Shown one piece after another: positions 40,874-50,479 of a stretch of 64,000 nt of DNA. Location of the stretch: contig NZ_JAVHTY010000006.1 of assembly GCF_031085165.1 (NCBI RefSeq), positions 1-64,000 on the forward strand, given 5' to 3'. A program made the position numbers and the translations under genes. This stretch comes from Pseudomonas sp. 102515. GTDB lineage: Bacteria; Pseudomonadota; Gammaproteobacteria; Pseudomonadales; Pseudomonadaceae. Positions within the stretch are counted from its first letter, which is position 1; each line of letters begins with the position of its first letter. Below the pieces are notes generated by a model, which was given only the letters and a program-made list of their open reading frames with translations, was not told the DNA's origin and ran no database searches.

Positions 40874-41823
40874 AGCGATTGCTCGCCACGCTGGGTCTGG
40901 CGCTGCTGCTGGGGCAGGCCCAGGCGGCGCCGGATCTTTCCGGGGTGACCCTGGTGCTGGGTGACCAGGCCCGCGGTCTGCGCGCCATGATGGAAGCCGC
41001 CGGTACCCTCGAAGGCGCGCCCTACAACTATCGCTGGGCCAACTTCCAGGGTGCCGCGCCGTTGTTCGAGGCCCAGCGCGTCGGCGCGGTGGATACCTCC
41101 TATGCCGGGGACCTACCGGTGCTGATGGCCGCGTCCGGCGGCGTGCCGCTCAAGCTCATCGCCACCAATGTCGGCTTTCCCCAGGCCAATGGCCTGTTGG
41201 TGCAGGCCGATTCGCCGATCCGCGCGGTGAAGGATCTCAAAGGTCGCACCGTGGTGGTGTCCTCGGCCAAGGGGAGCATTTCCCAGCACCTGCTCTATGC
41301 CGCGCTGGAAGAGGCCGGCCTCAAGCGTGAGGACGTCACGGTCAAGTTCGTGCTGCCCACCGACGCCAGCGCCGCCTTCAATGCCGGGCAGATCGACGCC
41401 TGGGCGACCTTCGATCCCTATCTCGGCATCGCCGAGCAGCACGGCGCCCGGCTGCTGCGCGATGGCCAGGGGCTGACCACCGCCCTGGGCTTTCTCACCG
41501 CCACCCCGGCGTCGCTGGAGGATCCGGGCAAGCGTGCCGCCATCGCCGATTTCGCCGGACGCCTGGCCCAGGCGCGGGCCTGGGCGGTCGCCCATCCACA
41601 GGACTATGCCCGGGTCTACGCCGAGCTGACCCGGCTGCCGGAAGGGGCCGCGGAGGCCATCTCCACCCGCACCTCCCGAGGCCTGCGCCCGGTACAGCCG
41701 GCGGACGTAGCCGCGGTGCAGAAGGTGGCCGATCTCTTCAGCGAACTGCAGGTGCTGCCCAAGCCGGTGGTGGTAGCCGCCCTGGCCGATCCCTCCGTCT
41801 TCACCCAGGAACCCACGCCATGA
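40870..41823 (+). CDS. Sulfonate/nitrate-type ABC substrate-binding protein
   Basis: This is a 317-residue periplasmic binding protein (SsuA/TauA-like superfamily, NMT1-like fold). Its signal peptide is MKRLLATLGLALLLGQAQA. Signature segments are VDTSYAGDLPVLMAASGGVPLKLIA, DLKGRTVVVSSAKGS and AFNAGQIDAWATFDPYLG. It overlaps both neighbours by ATGA. No permease or ATPase is adjacent, so it depends on a transporter elsewhere. Confidence 0.9.
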   Translation: MKRLLATLGLALLLGQAQAAPDLSGVTLVLGDQARGLRAMMEAAGTLEGAPYNYRWANFQGAAPLFEAQRVGAVDTSYAGDLPVLMAASGGVPLKLIATNVGFPQANGLLVQADSPIRAVKDLKGRTVVVSSAKGSISQHLLYAALEEAGLKREDVTVKFVLPTDASAAFNAGQIDAWATFDPYLGIAEQHGARLLRDGQGLTTALGFLTATPASLEDPGKRAAIADFAGRLAQARAWAVAHPQDYARVYAELTRLPEGAAEAISTRTSRGLRPVQPADVAAVQKVADLFSELQVLPKPVVVAALADPSVFTQEPTP

Positions 41824-42794
41824 CGTCCTTCCGCCACCTCCTACTGGCACTGCCGGTGCTGCTCGCCGCCAGCGCGGCCCTGGCCGCCGAGACCCTGACC
41901 CTGCGCATCGCCGACCAGAAAGGCAACATGCGCGCCCAGCTGGAGGCGGCCGACGGGCTGCGCGACCTGCCGGGCTATCGTATCCAGTGGGCGGAGTTTC
42001 CCGCTGCCGCGCCCCTGGCCGAGGCGCTCAATGCCGGGGCGGTGGATGCCGGCATCATCGGCGATGGCCCGCTGCTGTTCGCCCTGGCCGCTGGCGCCCC
42101 GGTCAAGGCCATCGCCGTGGACAAGTCCGATCCCTATGGTACGGCGGTGATCGTGCCGCACGCCTCGCCGCTGCGCTCGGCGGCCGATCTCAAGGGCAAG
42201 CGCATTGCCACCGGCCGTGGCTCCATCGGCCATTACATCGCCCTGAAGGCGCTGGACTCCGTGGGCCTGACCGCCCAGGACGTGAGCTTTCGCTTCCTTG
42301 GTCCGGTGGACGCCAAGATGGCCCTGGCCAATGGCTCGGTGGATGCCTGGGCCACCTGGGAGCCGTACACCGCCCAGGCCGAACAGGTCGACGGTGCGCG
42401 GGTTTTGGTCAGTGGTCGCGGACTCTGGGCGGGTAACAGCTTCCTGGCCGCCACCGACACGGCCCTGGCCGATCCGGCCCGGCGCGCGGCGCTGCAGGAC
42501 TACCTCGACCGCCTGGGCGCCGCCCAGCGCTGGGGCTATGCCCACCTCGACAGCTATGCCAGGACCCTGGCGCAGATCATCGGCTTTCCCGAGGCGGTGG
42601 CCCGGCTGCAATTCGACCGCCGCCAGCTGCACTGGGAGCCCATCGACCAGCAGGTGGTGGCCGACCAGCAGGCGGCAGCGGATTTCTACCACCGCAGTGG
42701 TCTGATTCCGCAGCGGTTGGATGCGCAGGCGACCTTCGCCGCGGGGTTCCGGGTCGCCAAGTCGGACGAGCCGCGGCAGGCGGCGCGGGAGTAG
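41820..42794 (+). CDS. Second sulfonate-type ABC substrate-binding protein
   Basis: This 324-residue paralogue of the preceding gene product shares the fold and the DAWATWEPYTAQAE motif. Its signal peptide ends ASAALA. The two overlap by four bases and probably arose by tandem duplication and divergence. They may cover two related substrates. No ATPase or permease lies nearby. Confidence 0.9.
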   Translation: MTSFRHLLLALPVLLAASAALAAETLTLRIADQKGNMRAQLEAADGLRDLPGYRIQWAEFPAAAPLAEALNAGAVDAGIIGDGPLLFALAAGAPVKAIAVDKSDPYGTAVIVPHASPLRSAADLKGKRIATGRGSIGHYIALKALDSVGLTAQDVSFRFLGPVDAKMALANGSVDAWATWEPYTAQAEQVDGARVLVSGRGLWAGNSFLAATDTALADPARRAALQDYLDRLGAAQRWGYAHLDSYARTLAQIIGFPEAVARLQFDRRQLHWEPIDQQVVADQQAAADFYHRSGLIPQRLDAQATFAAGFRVAKSDEPRQAARE

Positions 42795-42797
42795 CGC

Positions 42798-42890
42798 GGT
42801 AGGTGCGCGTGGGCCGTGTTGGGCTTCGCGTTGCTCAGCGCCAACCTACTGACGGGCGCCCCCTTTCCCGGGGGGAGAGGGCTGGGTGAG
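42798..42890. repeat. Two REP-like intergenic palindromes
   Basis: One (42798-42849) pairs GTAGGT with ACCTAC around a TTGGGCTTCGC core. A second (about 42853-42885) pairs CCCTTTCCC with GGGGGAGAGGG. Both styles are common dispersed intergenic repeats in Pseudomonas. They lie between two binding-protein genes. Confidence 0.6.
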
Positions 42891-42980
42891 GGGAAAGGCA
42901 CACCTGCTCTCGACCTATCCATATAACCCATCCTTATTTCAAAAACGCTGAACAGCTTGAGTAGGCTATAAGCCAATTCC

Positions 42981-44027
42981 ATGGATGAGCGCGCCACGAT
43001 GCCCTTACGTTTTCCCTTCACTCGTCGCCCCCTGGCCCTGGCGCTCACCGTCAGCCTGCTCACCGGGTTGGCCGCCGCACCCCAGGCAGCCCAGGCCGAG
43101 GGTACCCTGCGCATCTCCGAACAATTCGGCGTGTCCTACGTGATCCTCCATGTGCTGCGTGACCAGCAGCTGATCGAGAAGCACGGCAAGGAAGAGGGCG
43201 TCGACATCAAGGTCGACTGGATAAAGCTGTCCGGTGGCGCGGCCGTCAACGAGGCGGTGCTGTCGGGGGCGGTGGACGTAGGCTCCGCCGGGCTCGGACC
43301 GCTGTTCACACTCTGGGACCGCACCCATGGTCGCCAGAACGTTAAGGCCGTGGCCAGCCTGGGCGCCTTTCCCAACTACCTGGTCACCAACAACCCGCAG
43401 GTGAAGACCCTGGCCGACTTCACCGCCAAGGACCGCATCGCCGTGCCGGCGGTCAACGTCTCGGTGCAATCGCGCTTCCTGCAGTACGCCGCTGCCCAGG
43501 CCTTCGGCGAGAAGAACTGGAATCGCCTGGATCCCCTGACCGTGGCGGTGCCCCATCCGGATGCCACCGCCGCGGTGATCTCCGGCGGTACCGAGATCAA
43601 CAGCCACTTCGCCAACCCGCCGTTCCAGGAGCAGGAACTGGCCAGCGGCAAGGTGCACAAGGTACTCAGTTCCTATGACGTGCTCGGCGGGGCCGTCTCG
43701 CCCAACCTGGTGTTCGTCACCGAGAAATTCCGCCGGGACAATCCCAAGACCTACAAGGCCTTCCGTGAGGCCCTGGTCGAGGCCGGGCAGATCATCGAGA
43801 AGGACAAGGCCGCCGCCGCCCGTACCTATGTGAAGGTCGAGAATTCCCGCCTCGATCCGGCGCTGATCCAGCGGATCATCGAAAGCCCCGAGGTCAACTT
43901 CGACACGGCGCCGCAGAACACCCTGAAGCTGGCGGAGTTCATGTACCGCATCGGGGCCATCCGCAATCAGCCCAGCAGCTGGCAGGACTATTTCTTCGTC
44001 GACGCGCCCGAGCAGAAGGGCAGCTGA
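42981..44027 (+). CDS. Third sulfonate-type ABC substrate-binding protein
   Basis: This is a 348-residue periplasmic protein of the nitrate/sulfonate/taurine-binding class. Its signal peptide is long and twin-Arg-free (about 1-38, RRPLALALTVSLLTGLAAAPQAAQA). The mature part has FGVSYVILHVLRDQQLIEKHG and VDVGSAGLGPLFTLWD. The start is unsure: the ATG at 42981 or the one at 42999. No transporter partners are next to it, but a MetQ-type unit follows. Confidence 0.88.
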   Translation: MDERATMPLRFPFTRRPLALALTVSLLTGLAAAPQAAQAEGTLRISEQFGVSYVILHVLRDQQLIEKHGKEEGVDIKVDWIKLSGGAAVNEAVLSGAVDVGSAGLGPLFTLWDRTHGRQNVKAVASLGAFPNYLVTNNPQVKTLADFTAKDRIAVPAVNVSVQSRFLQYAAAQAFGEKNWNRLDPLTVAVPHPDATAAVISGGTEINSHFANPPFQEQELASGKVHKVLSSYDVLGGAVSPNLVFVTEKFRRDNPKTYKAFREALVEAGQIIEKDKAAAARTYVKVENSRLDPALIQRIIESPEVNFDTAPQNTLKLAEFMYRIGAIRNQPSSWQDYFFVDAPEQKGS

Positions 44028-44090
44028 TCCCTTTTCCCTTACGGGTTCCACCGGACCACCGGACGAGCCCTCGACATCTCGAGGTCTCCC

Positions 44091-44933
44091 ATGGCTATTC
44101 CTCCGATCTTCCAGCGCCTCGGGCTGCTCCTGGCGAGCACCACCCTGGTGCTGTCCGCCCAGGCCGCCGAGCCGCTGAAGATTCGCCTCGGCATCAACGA
44201 CAGTCCGCAGAACGCCGCCCTGGAGCGCGCCGCCGAGGTGGCGCGGGAAAGGGGCGTGGAGGTGGAGATCGTCGCCTTCAGTGACTGGAACACCCCGAAT
44301 CTGGCGCTCGCCCACGGCGACATCGACGTCAACTACTTCCAGCATCAACCCTTCCTGGAAAACGCCAACGCCCAGAACGGCTACGGCCTGGTGCCCATCG
44401 CCTACGGCGTGGAAAACAAGGTCGGCCTCTATTCCAAACGGGTGAAGCGTTTCGCCGAGGTGCCGGACGGCGCCACCGTGGCGGTGGCCGACGATCCGGT
44501 CAACCAGGGGCGCGGGCTGCACCTCTATGCCCGTGCCGGCCTGATCCAGCTCAAGCCCGGTACCGGGCCCAAGGCCAGCCTGCAGGACATCGTCGCCAAT
44601 CCCCGCCATCTGAAATTCATCGAACTGCCCGGTCCGCAACTGGCGCGGGTGCTGGACGACGTGACCCTGGCGCAAAGCTATCCCTCGCACATCCTCGCCG
44701 CCGGCACCACGGATCCCGACAGTGCGCTGCTGTTCAGCGACGACGAGGCCAGCGGTCACCTCTATGCCCTGAGGTTCGTGACCAAGCCGGACAAGGCCGA
44801 CGACCCGGCGATCCGCACCTTCATCCAGGTGTTCCAGAACGATCCGCGGGTGCGCGAGGCCATCGCCAAGGCCTATGGCAATCCGCAGCTCTACAGCCTC
44901 GCCTGGCTTAACCGGCAGGAGGCCGCCCGATGA
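44091..44933 (+). CDS. metQ: MetQ-like methionine/thiol ABC substrate-binding protein
   Basis: This is a 280-residue binding protein of the NlpA/MetQ family. Its signal peptide ends LSAQA, without the usual lipobox Cys, so it is probably a free periplasmic protein. Signature segments are [33 protein letters not shown] and [19 protein letters not shown] precedes the start. It overlaps the ATPase gene by four bases. Confidence 0.92.
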   Translation: MAIPPIFQRLGLLLASTTLVLSAQAAEPLKIRLGINDSPQNAALERAAEVARERGVEVEIVAFSDWNTPNLALAHGDIDVNYFQHQPFLENANAQNGYGLVPIAYGVENKVGLYSKRVKRFAEVPDGATVAVADDPVNQGRGLHLYARAGLIQLKPGTGPKASLQDIVANPRHLKFIELPGPQLARVLDDVTLAQSYPSHILAAGTTDPDSALLFSDDEASGHLYALRFVTKPDKADDPAIRTFIQVFQNDPRVREAIAKAYGNPQLYSLAWLNRQEAAR

Positions 44934-46024
44934 GCAATGCGCTGCTTAGAACCGCACCGGCGCAGCCGGCCGGCGAACCCCAGGCCGCCCCGGCCCGCGA
45001 GCATCTGCGCCTGAGCGGGGTGCACAAGATCTACACCGGCGGTGCGCTGCCGGTCACCGCCCTGGCGGACATCGACCTCAGCATCGCCCGTGGCGAGATC
45101 TTCGGCATCATCGGTCGCAGTGGCGCCGGCAAGTCCAGCCTGATTCGCACCCTCAATCGCCTGGAAGACGTCAGCGCCGGCCAGGTGCTGGTCGATGGCG
45201 TCGACCTCGGCACCCTGCAGGGCGACCGGCTGGTGGCGCTGCGACGGCGCATCGGCATGATCTTCCAGCACTTCAATCTGCTGGCCTCGCAGACGGTGCT
45301 GGAGAATCTGGCCTTGCCGCTCAAGGCCGCGGGCTTTCGCCGCGACGAGATCGAAGCCCGGGCCCGGGAATTGCTCGAGCTGGTCGGGCTGCAGGGCAAG
45401 GAGCAGGTCTATCCCTCGCGGCTGTCCGGGGGCCAGAAGCAGCGGGTGGGTATCGCCCGCGCGCTGATGCTGAGGCCCGAACTGCTGCTCTGCGACGAGG
45501 CCACCTCGGCGCTGGACCCGGAGACCACCCAGTCGATCCTGGCGTTGTTGCAGGACATCAACCGCCGCCTGGGGCTGACCATCGTGCTCATCACCCACGA
45601 GATGGCGGTGATCCGCCAGATCTGCGACCGGGTGGTGGTGCTGGAGCACGGCCGTATCGTCGAACAGGGCCCGGTGTGGCAGCTGTTCGGCGCGCCCCAG
45701 GCAGAAGCCACCCGGGCGCTGCTGGCCCCCCTGGCGGCCCAGCTGCCGGCGGATCTGGCCAGGCGGCTCGGCGCTACTCGGCAACCGGGCGCCCGGGCCG
45801 TGCTGGAACTCAGCTACGACGGCCAGGGTGCGGAGCCCGACTTCCAGGCGCTGGGCCAGGCCCTGGGGGCACCGGTCGAACTGCTGCACGGCGGTATCGA
45901 CCGCATCCAGGGCCATGCCCTGGGCCGCCTGCTGGTAGCGACCGCGGCGTCGGAGCGACGGCTGGCCAGCTTCCTGACCCAGGCCGGGTTGTTCGCCCGG
46001 GCGGAGGTGCTGGGCTATGTCTGA
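44930..46024 (+). CDS. metN: Methionine-type ABC transporter ATPase
   Basis: This 364-residue ATPase has Walker [11 protein letters not shown]-loop MIFQHFNLL, signature [14 protein letters not shown], Walker [13 protein letters not shown] and H-loop LITHEMAV. The C-terminal 75 residues form the NIL regulatory domain of MetN, which senses substrate from the cytoplasm. It overlaps both partners, metQ and metI. Confidence 0.94.
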   Translation: MSNALLRTAPAQPAGEPQAAPAREHLRLSGVHKIYTGGALPVTALADIDLSIARGEIFGIIGRSGAGKSSLIRTLNRLEDVSAGQVLVDGVDLGTLQGDRLVALRRRIGMIFQHFNLLASQTVLENLALPLKAAGFRRDEIEARARELLELVGLQGKEQVYPSRLSGGQKQRVGIARALMLRPELLLCDEATSALDPETTQSILALLQDINRRLGLTIVLITHEMAVIRQICDRVVVLEHGRIVEQGPVWQLFGAPQAEATRALLAPLAAQLPADLARRLGATRQPGARAVLELSYDGQGAEPDFQALGQALGAPVELLHGGIDRIQGHALGRLLVATAASERRLASFLTQAGLFARAEVLGYV

Positions 46025-46670
46025 CTTCATGCTCAAGGCGCTGTGGAAGGCCTTTCTCGATACCCTGACCATGGTCAGCGTGTCGGCGGCCATCGTCTGG
46101 TTCGCCGGCATCGCCCTGGCGGTGGTGCTGGTCACCACCGGGCGTGGCGCCATCTTCGCCGCGCCCACCCTCAACCGGGTGCTGGGCACCCTGATCAACG
46201 CCTTTCGCGCCACGCCCTTCATCATCCTGCTGGTGGCCCTGATCCCGCTGACGCGGCTGATCACCGGGACCACCATCGGCGTCTGGGCGGCAGTGGTACC
46301 CATCACCCTCAGCGCCACGCCGTTCTTTGCCCGCATCGCCGAGGTCAGCCTGCGCGAGGTCGGCGGTGGGGTGATAGAAGCGGCCCAGGCGCTGGGCTGC
46401 GAACGGCGGCACATCGTCTTCAATGTGCTCCTGCCGGAGGCGCTGCCTGGCATCATCGGCGGCTTCACCGTGACCCTGGTGGCCATGATCGGCGCCTCGG
46501 CCATGGCCGGCGCCATCGGCGCAGGGGGGCTCGGCGACCTGGCGATCCGCTATGGCTACCAGCGCTACGACACCCAGGTGATGGCCGTGGTGATCGCCAT
46601 CCTGGTGGTGCTGGTGTGCGGCATCCAGTTCATCGGCGACCGCTACGTGCGGCATCTGCAGGCGCGCTAG
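46017..46670 (+). CDS. metI: Methionine-type ABC transporter permease
   Basis: This 217-residue permease has five or six membrane helices and the coupling loop [25 protein letters not shown], which docks on the ATPase. It overlaps metN by eight bases and completes metQNI. Confidence 0.94.
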   Translation: MSDFMLKALWKAFLDTLTMVSVSAAIVWFAGIALAVVLVTTGRGAIFAAPTLNRVLGTLINAFRATPFIILLVALIPLTRLITGTTIGVWAAVVPITLSATPFFARIAEVSLREVGGGVIEAAQALGCERRHIVFNVLLPEALPGIIGGFTVTLVAMIGASAMAGAIGAGGLGDLAIRYGYQRYDTQVMAVVIAILVVLVCGIQFIGDRYVRHLQAR

Positions 46671-46673
46671 CGG

Positions 46674-46842
46674 GGTGTTTCAGACGTTCCCGCAAAGAGT
46701 TGGCGAGTCATCCTTTGGCGGTTCGGCGCTCCCACCTGGCTAGGCACCGCGACGAGTCATGGCAGGGCTATGGCGAGAAGTGGCAACGCCGCCGGGGCCG
46801 AAAAAGCGGCGCCAACATTGTGTAGATAACTGCTGAAACGCC
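46674..46842. repeat. Inverted-repeat-bounded intergenic segment
   Basis: The ends are GGTGTTTCAG (46674-46683) and CTGAAACGCC (46833-46842), and an inner pair is GTTGGCG (46699) and CGCCAAC (46810). It fills the whole gap between convergent metI and the GntR gene. It may be a small palindromic repeat element; no second copy was noticed in this window. Confidence 0.45.
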
Positions 46843-46845
46843 ACA

Positions 46846-47859
46846 CTAGCTGAGGCGCTCCAGATAGGCCGGCAATTCCGGGTCGGGCAGCACCGAGAGC
46901 ACCTTGAGCCGCTGCAGGGTGCGATCACGGCCGCGCAGGAGGTGATTGCGCAACTGGCTGGCGGCCGAGTCCGGACTGCCCACCAGCAGGGATTCCAGCA
47001 CGAGGCGGTGTTCCACCAGCACCGCCTCGTCCAGCGGCGTGCCGAGCGACTGGTGGAAGATGCGCGACACGTTCAGCGGACTCTGGCTGTGGGCGATCAG
47101 CTGAGCCAGCTTGCGATTGCGCAGGCCGGCCAGGCAACGCCCATGCAGGTCCGCCTCGATGCGCTCCACCGCCGTCCAGGAGGTCGGGGCAGGGTGGGCG
47201 GCCAGTTGTTCCAGCCGCTCGAGCATCGCCAGCAGCTCGCTGCGTGCCAGGCCCGTCGCGGTCTGCAACAGCGCCTCGGGTTCCAGCAGGGCGCGGATCT
47301 CGTAGTCATCACGGATGGCCTGGGCGGTGAGCGGACCGGCTAGCCACTGGCCATAGGGTTCCTTTTCCACCAGGCCGCGGTCGCGCAGCCGCATCAGGGC
47401 TTCGCGTACCACGGCGCGACTGACGCCCAGGTGGTCGGCCGCCTGCTGCTCGTCCAGGCGGAAATGGCCGAAGAGCAGAGCGTGGCTGACACAGGCGGCG
47501 ATCTCGTCGCCGACCCGCTCGCCCAGGGAGCGCGTATCGATCAGTTCGTCGCTGCTGTCCAGCCCGAGCAACTGGCGGGTCAGCGGCTGGCGCTGCGGCT
47601 CGCCTGCAGTCCCGGCCGGATCGATCAGATAGCCACGCCCCTCGAAACGGCGGATCAGGCCTTCCTCCTGCAACAGCGTCAGCGCCTGGCGCACCGGTAC
47701 CCGACTGGTGCCGAACAGCTGTGCCAGCGGCGCTTCTACCAGGACCAGCCCCGGCACCGCGCGACCGGCCAGGATGGCTTCGCGCAGCGCATTGCGGATC
47801 ATCGCGTAGCGCGCGGCAGTACGACTGTCATCGAGGGGGGCGGGGACTGCTGCCGACAT
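46846..47859 (-). CDS. GntR-family regulator with two winged-helix domains and an FCD domain
   Basis: This 337-residue regulator has a first winged helix at about 12-75 (RYAMIRNALREAILAG ... QALTLLQEEGLIRRF). A second lies at about 112-175 (VGDEIAACVSHALLFGHFRLDEQQAADHLGVSRAVVREALMRL). An FCD-type effector domain follows (about 185-320). Two stacked DNA-binding domains are unusual in this family, whose members normally have one and about 230-250 residues. The start at 47859 follows GGAAGG. It is divergent from the amidase gene and is its likely regulator. Confidence 0.88.
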   Translation of the reverse strand: MSAAVPAPLDDSRTAARYAMIRNALREAILAGRAVPGLVLVEAPLAQLFGTSRVPVRQALTLLQEEGLIRRFEGRGYLIDPAGTAGEPQRQPLTRQLLGLDSSDELIDTRSLGERVGDEIAACVSHALLFGHFRLDEQQAADHLGVSRAVVREALMRLRDRGLVEKEPYGQWLAGPLTAQAIRDDYEIRALLEPEALLQTATGLARSELLAMLERLEQLAAHPAPTSWTAVERIEADLHGRCLAGLRNRKLAQLIAHSQSPLNVSRIFHQSLGTPLDEAVLVEHRLVLESLLVGSPDSAASQLRNHLLRGRDRTLQRLKVLSVLPDPELPAYLERLS

Positions 47860-48082
47860 CGGGGGCCTTCCGGAAACGAGATGAGAATTGTGGCACAGGC
47901 CTGCGACCTTTCGCGCGTTACTACCGGGGTCAGGTGCGCGCACGGTAACGGGGCAGGCGTTACGGTTCTGCACAAAGATGGATCTGTTTAATTTAAGTAC
48001 ATTTATTGGCCGCTGGTGAAGAAAGGATCTAGCGACCTCTAGGCGCTGGCTTTGCGATTAAGTAGCAGCCTTTTTCTCAAGC

Positions 48083-48098
48083 TGGCACAAAGCCTGCT
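48083..48098 (+). promoter_or_regulatory. Candidate sigma-54 promoter of the amidase cluster
   Basis: TGGCAC-AAAGC-CTGCT has GG and GC ten bases apart, as sigma-54 requires, and lies 46 bases before the amidase ATG. Start of transcription would be near 48109. The -12 element is imperfect (CTGCT against TTGCA). An AT-rich region lies upstream. Confidence 0.55.
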
Positions 48099-48103
48099 CT
48101 ATC

Positions 48104-48132
48104 AAACGTATCAAATTATAAAATGTACGTTT
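48104..48132. promoter_or_regulatory. Inverted repeat before the amidase gene, candidate operator
   Basis: AAACGTA (48104-48110) faces TACGTTT (48126-48132) across an AT-rich 15-base spacer, directly before the AAGGAG ribosome binding site. It is well placed as a GntR operator. Confidence 0.5.
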
Positions 48133-48143
48133 AAGGAGCAGCC

Positions 48144-49499
48144 ATGGATTCCGCCCACGCCCTGTCCCTGGATGCGGTCGGTCTCGGCGAGGCCTATGCC
48201 GCCGGTACCCTCGATCCGGTCGCGGTCTTCGAGGCGGCGCTGGCACGCGCCCAGGCATCCTCGGCCGTATTCATCAGCCTTACCGCCGCGCGTGGACGCG
48301 CCGAAGCCCTGGCCGCGCGCGGGCGCTGGCAGACCGGGCAGCCGCGTTCGCCGCTGGATGGCGTGCCGCTGGCCTGGAAGGATCTGTTCGACCTGCAAGG
48401 CGAGGTCACCACCTGCGGCGCCGAGCTGCGCCGCCTGGCGCCACCGGCGGCCACCGACGCCGAGCTGGTGCAGCGCCTGAGCCGGGCCGGCCTGGTCAGC
48501 CTGGGCAAGGTCAATCTCAGTGAGTTCGCCTATTCCGGCGTGGGATCGAATCCCCATTTCGGCACGCCTGCCAATCCCCGGGCGCAGGGTGAGGTGCGCA
48601 TACCCGGCGGCTCCTCCTCGGGGTCGGCGGTGGCTGTCGCCGCCGGCATCGTGCCCCTGGCCCTCGGTACCGACACCGCCGGTTCGGTGCGCCTGCCGGC
48701 CGCGCTCAATGGGCTGGTGGGTTATCGCCCCAGCCTGGGGCGCTATCCGGCGACCGGCATCTTTCCGTTGGCCGCATCCTATGACGTGCCAGGTCCGCTG
48801 GCGCGCAGCCTGCGCGATGTGCAGTGCCTGGATCGCCTGCTGACAGGCGCTGCCGCCCGACCGCTGCCGGCGCTGACGGCGCTGCGCGTGGTGCTGGACC
48901 TGAGCGTGCTGGACGACGCCCGGGTGGAGCCGGCGGTGCGGGCCAATCTGCTGGCCGCCGCCGAGCGGCTGACCCGCGCCGGGGTGAGCGTGGAGCGCCG
49001 CGCCCGCACGGTCTTAGCCGAGGCCCTGGAATTTCTCGCCGCAGAAGGTTGGCCAGGGGCCCTGGAAGCCTTCGCCCTGCACCGCGAGGTGCTCGACGGT
49101 CCCGCGGCCGCACGCCTGGACCCACGGGTACGGCAGCGCCTGGAGCGGGCACGGGCCTTGCCCGATGGCCAACTGGCCGTTCTGCATGAACGCCGCGATC
49201 AGCTGCGGGAGCGCTTTGCCGCCGAATTCGCCGAGGCGCTGCTGTTGGTGCCGACGGTGAGCCGCGTGGCACCGCTGCTGGCTCCTCTGGAAGCCGACAC
49301 AGACCTCTTCGCGGCCACCAATCTGGAACTGCTGCGCCTGACCATGGCCGGCAGCCTGCTCGGCGCGCCGGGTGTCTCGCTACCCAGCGGTCGCGATGCC
49401 CAGGGCCTGCCCACCGGCCTGTTGCTGGTGGCTCCCGCCGCCGCGGACGAGCGCCTGCTCGATGCCGCCACGGCCGTGGAAGCCCTGGTGAGCGCCTGA
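48144..49499 (+). CDS. Amidase, amidase-signature family
   Basis: This 451-residue amide hydrolase has the Ser-Ser-Lys triad visible. The Lys is in PLAWKDLFD (about 76), the Ser-rich stretch is [14 protein letters not shown] (about 152), and the cis-Ser is in [13 protein letters not shown] (about 176). AAGGAG sits before the ATG. It starts a long collinear cluster including a polysaccharide-deacetylase-fold hydrolase, a transporter and two dehydrogenases, so it is probably the opening step of catabolism of some amide or imide. The substrate is unknown. Confidence 0.92.
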   Translation: MDSAHALSLDAVGLGEAYAAGTLDPVAVFEAALARAQASSAVFISLTAARGRAEALAARGRWQTGQPRSPLDGVPLAWKDLFDLQGEVTTCGAELRRLAPPAATDAELVQRLSRAGLVSLGKVNLSEFAYSGVGSNPHFGTPANPRAQGEVRIPGGSSSGSAVAVAAGIVPLALGTDTAGSVRLPAALNGLVGYRPSLGRYPATGIFPLAASYDVPGPLARSLRDVQCLDRLLTGAAARPLPALTALRVVLDLSVLDDARVEPAVRANLLAAAERLTRAGVSVERRARTVLAEALEFLAAEGWPGALEAFALHREVLDGPAAARLDPRVRQRLERARALPDGQLAVLHERRDQLRERFAAEFAEALLLVPTVSRVAPLLAPLEADTDLFAATNLELLRLTMAGSLLGAPGVSLPSGRDAQGLPTGLLLVAPAAADERLLDAATAVEALVSA

Positions 49500-49572
49500 T
49501 TTCAAGCGGCGGTGGCGGGGGCCCGGCTCCGTCATCGACCTGGGTTTCTTCCGGGTACTGGAGAGTGCAACG

Positions 49573-50454
49573 ATGGCCAAAGAAATTTTCGTTTCCATCG
49601 GCGTCGACGTCGACGCGGTGGCGGGCTGGCTCGGTTCCTACGGCGGCGAGGATTCGCCCGATGACATTTCCCGCGGCCTGTTCGCCGGCGAGGTGGGGTC
49701 GCCCCGGCTGCTCAAGCTGTTCGAGCGCTACGGCCTCAAGACCACCTGGTTCATCCCGGGCCATTCGGTGGAGACCTTTCCCGAGCAGATGCAGGCGGTG
49801 GCCGCGGCAGGCCACGAGATCGGCATCCACGGCTACAGCCACGAGAATCCCATCGCCATGACCCCCGAGCAGGAGGAGGCGGTGCTGGACCGGTCCATCG
49901 AGCTGATCACCGCCCTGGCCGGCAAGCGGCCCACCGGCTACGTCGCGCCCTGGTGGGAATTCAGCCGGGTGACCAACGAGCTGCTGCTGAAGAAGGGCAT
50001 CAAGTACGACCACAGCCTGATGCACAACGACTTCTCTCCCTACTACGTGCGGGTCGGCGACAGCTGGACCAAGATCGACTACAGCCAGCAGCCCGAGAGC
50101 TGGATGAAGCCGCTGGTGCGCGGCCAGGAAACCGATCTGGTGGAGATCCCGGCCAACTGGTACCTCGACGACCTGCCACCGATGATGTTCATCAAGAAGG
50201 CGCCCAACAGCCATGGCTTCGTCAATCCGCGCCATCTGGAAGAGATGTGGCGCGACCAGTTCGACTGGGTCTATCGCGAGATGGACTACGCCGTCTTCCC
50301 CATCACCATCCACCCCGATGTCTCGGGGCGGCCGCAGGTGCTGCTGATGCTCGAGCGCTTGATCGAGCATATCCAGGGTCACGCCGGGGTGCGTTTCGCC
50401 ACCATGGACGAGATCGCCGACGACTTCCTGCGGCGCCAGCCGCGCCAGCGCTAA
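49573..50454 (+). CDS. Polysaccharide-deacetylase-fold hydrolase (PuuE/imidase-like)
   Basis: This 293-residue NodB-fold protein has metal ligands Asp (IGVDVDAV, about 10-14) and His/His in [11 protein letters not shown] (about 80-86). APWWEFS and [12 protein letters not shown] complete the site. Intracellular members without signal peptides, as here, include PuuE-type allantoinase-like enzymes and cyclic imide hydrolases, rather than sugar deacetylases. Next to an amidase this suggests a ring-opening plus amide hydrolysis pair. Confidence 0.85.
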   Translation: MAKEIFVSIGVDVDAVAGWLGSYGGEDSPDDISRGLFAGEVGSPRLLKLFERYGLKTTWFIPGHSVETFPEQMQAVAAAGHEIGIHGYSHENPIAMTPEQEEAVLDRSIELITALAGKRPTGYVAPWWEFSRVTNELLLKKGIKYDHSLMHNDFSPYYVRVGDSWTKIDYSQQPESWMKPLVRGQETDLVEIPANWYLDDLPPMMFIKKAPNSHGFVNPRHLEEMWRDQFDWVYREMDYAVFPITIHPDVSGRPQVLLMLERLIEHIQGHAGVRFATMDEIADDFLRRQPRQR

Positions 50455-50479
50455 GCGCCCAGCCCACAGGTACAGGACC

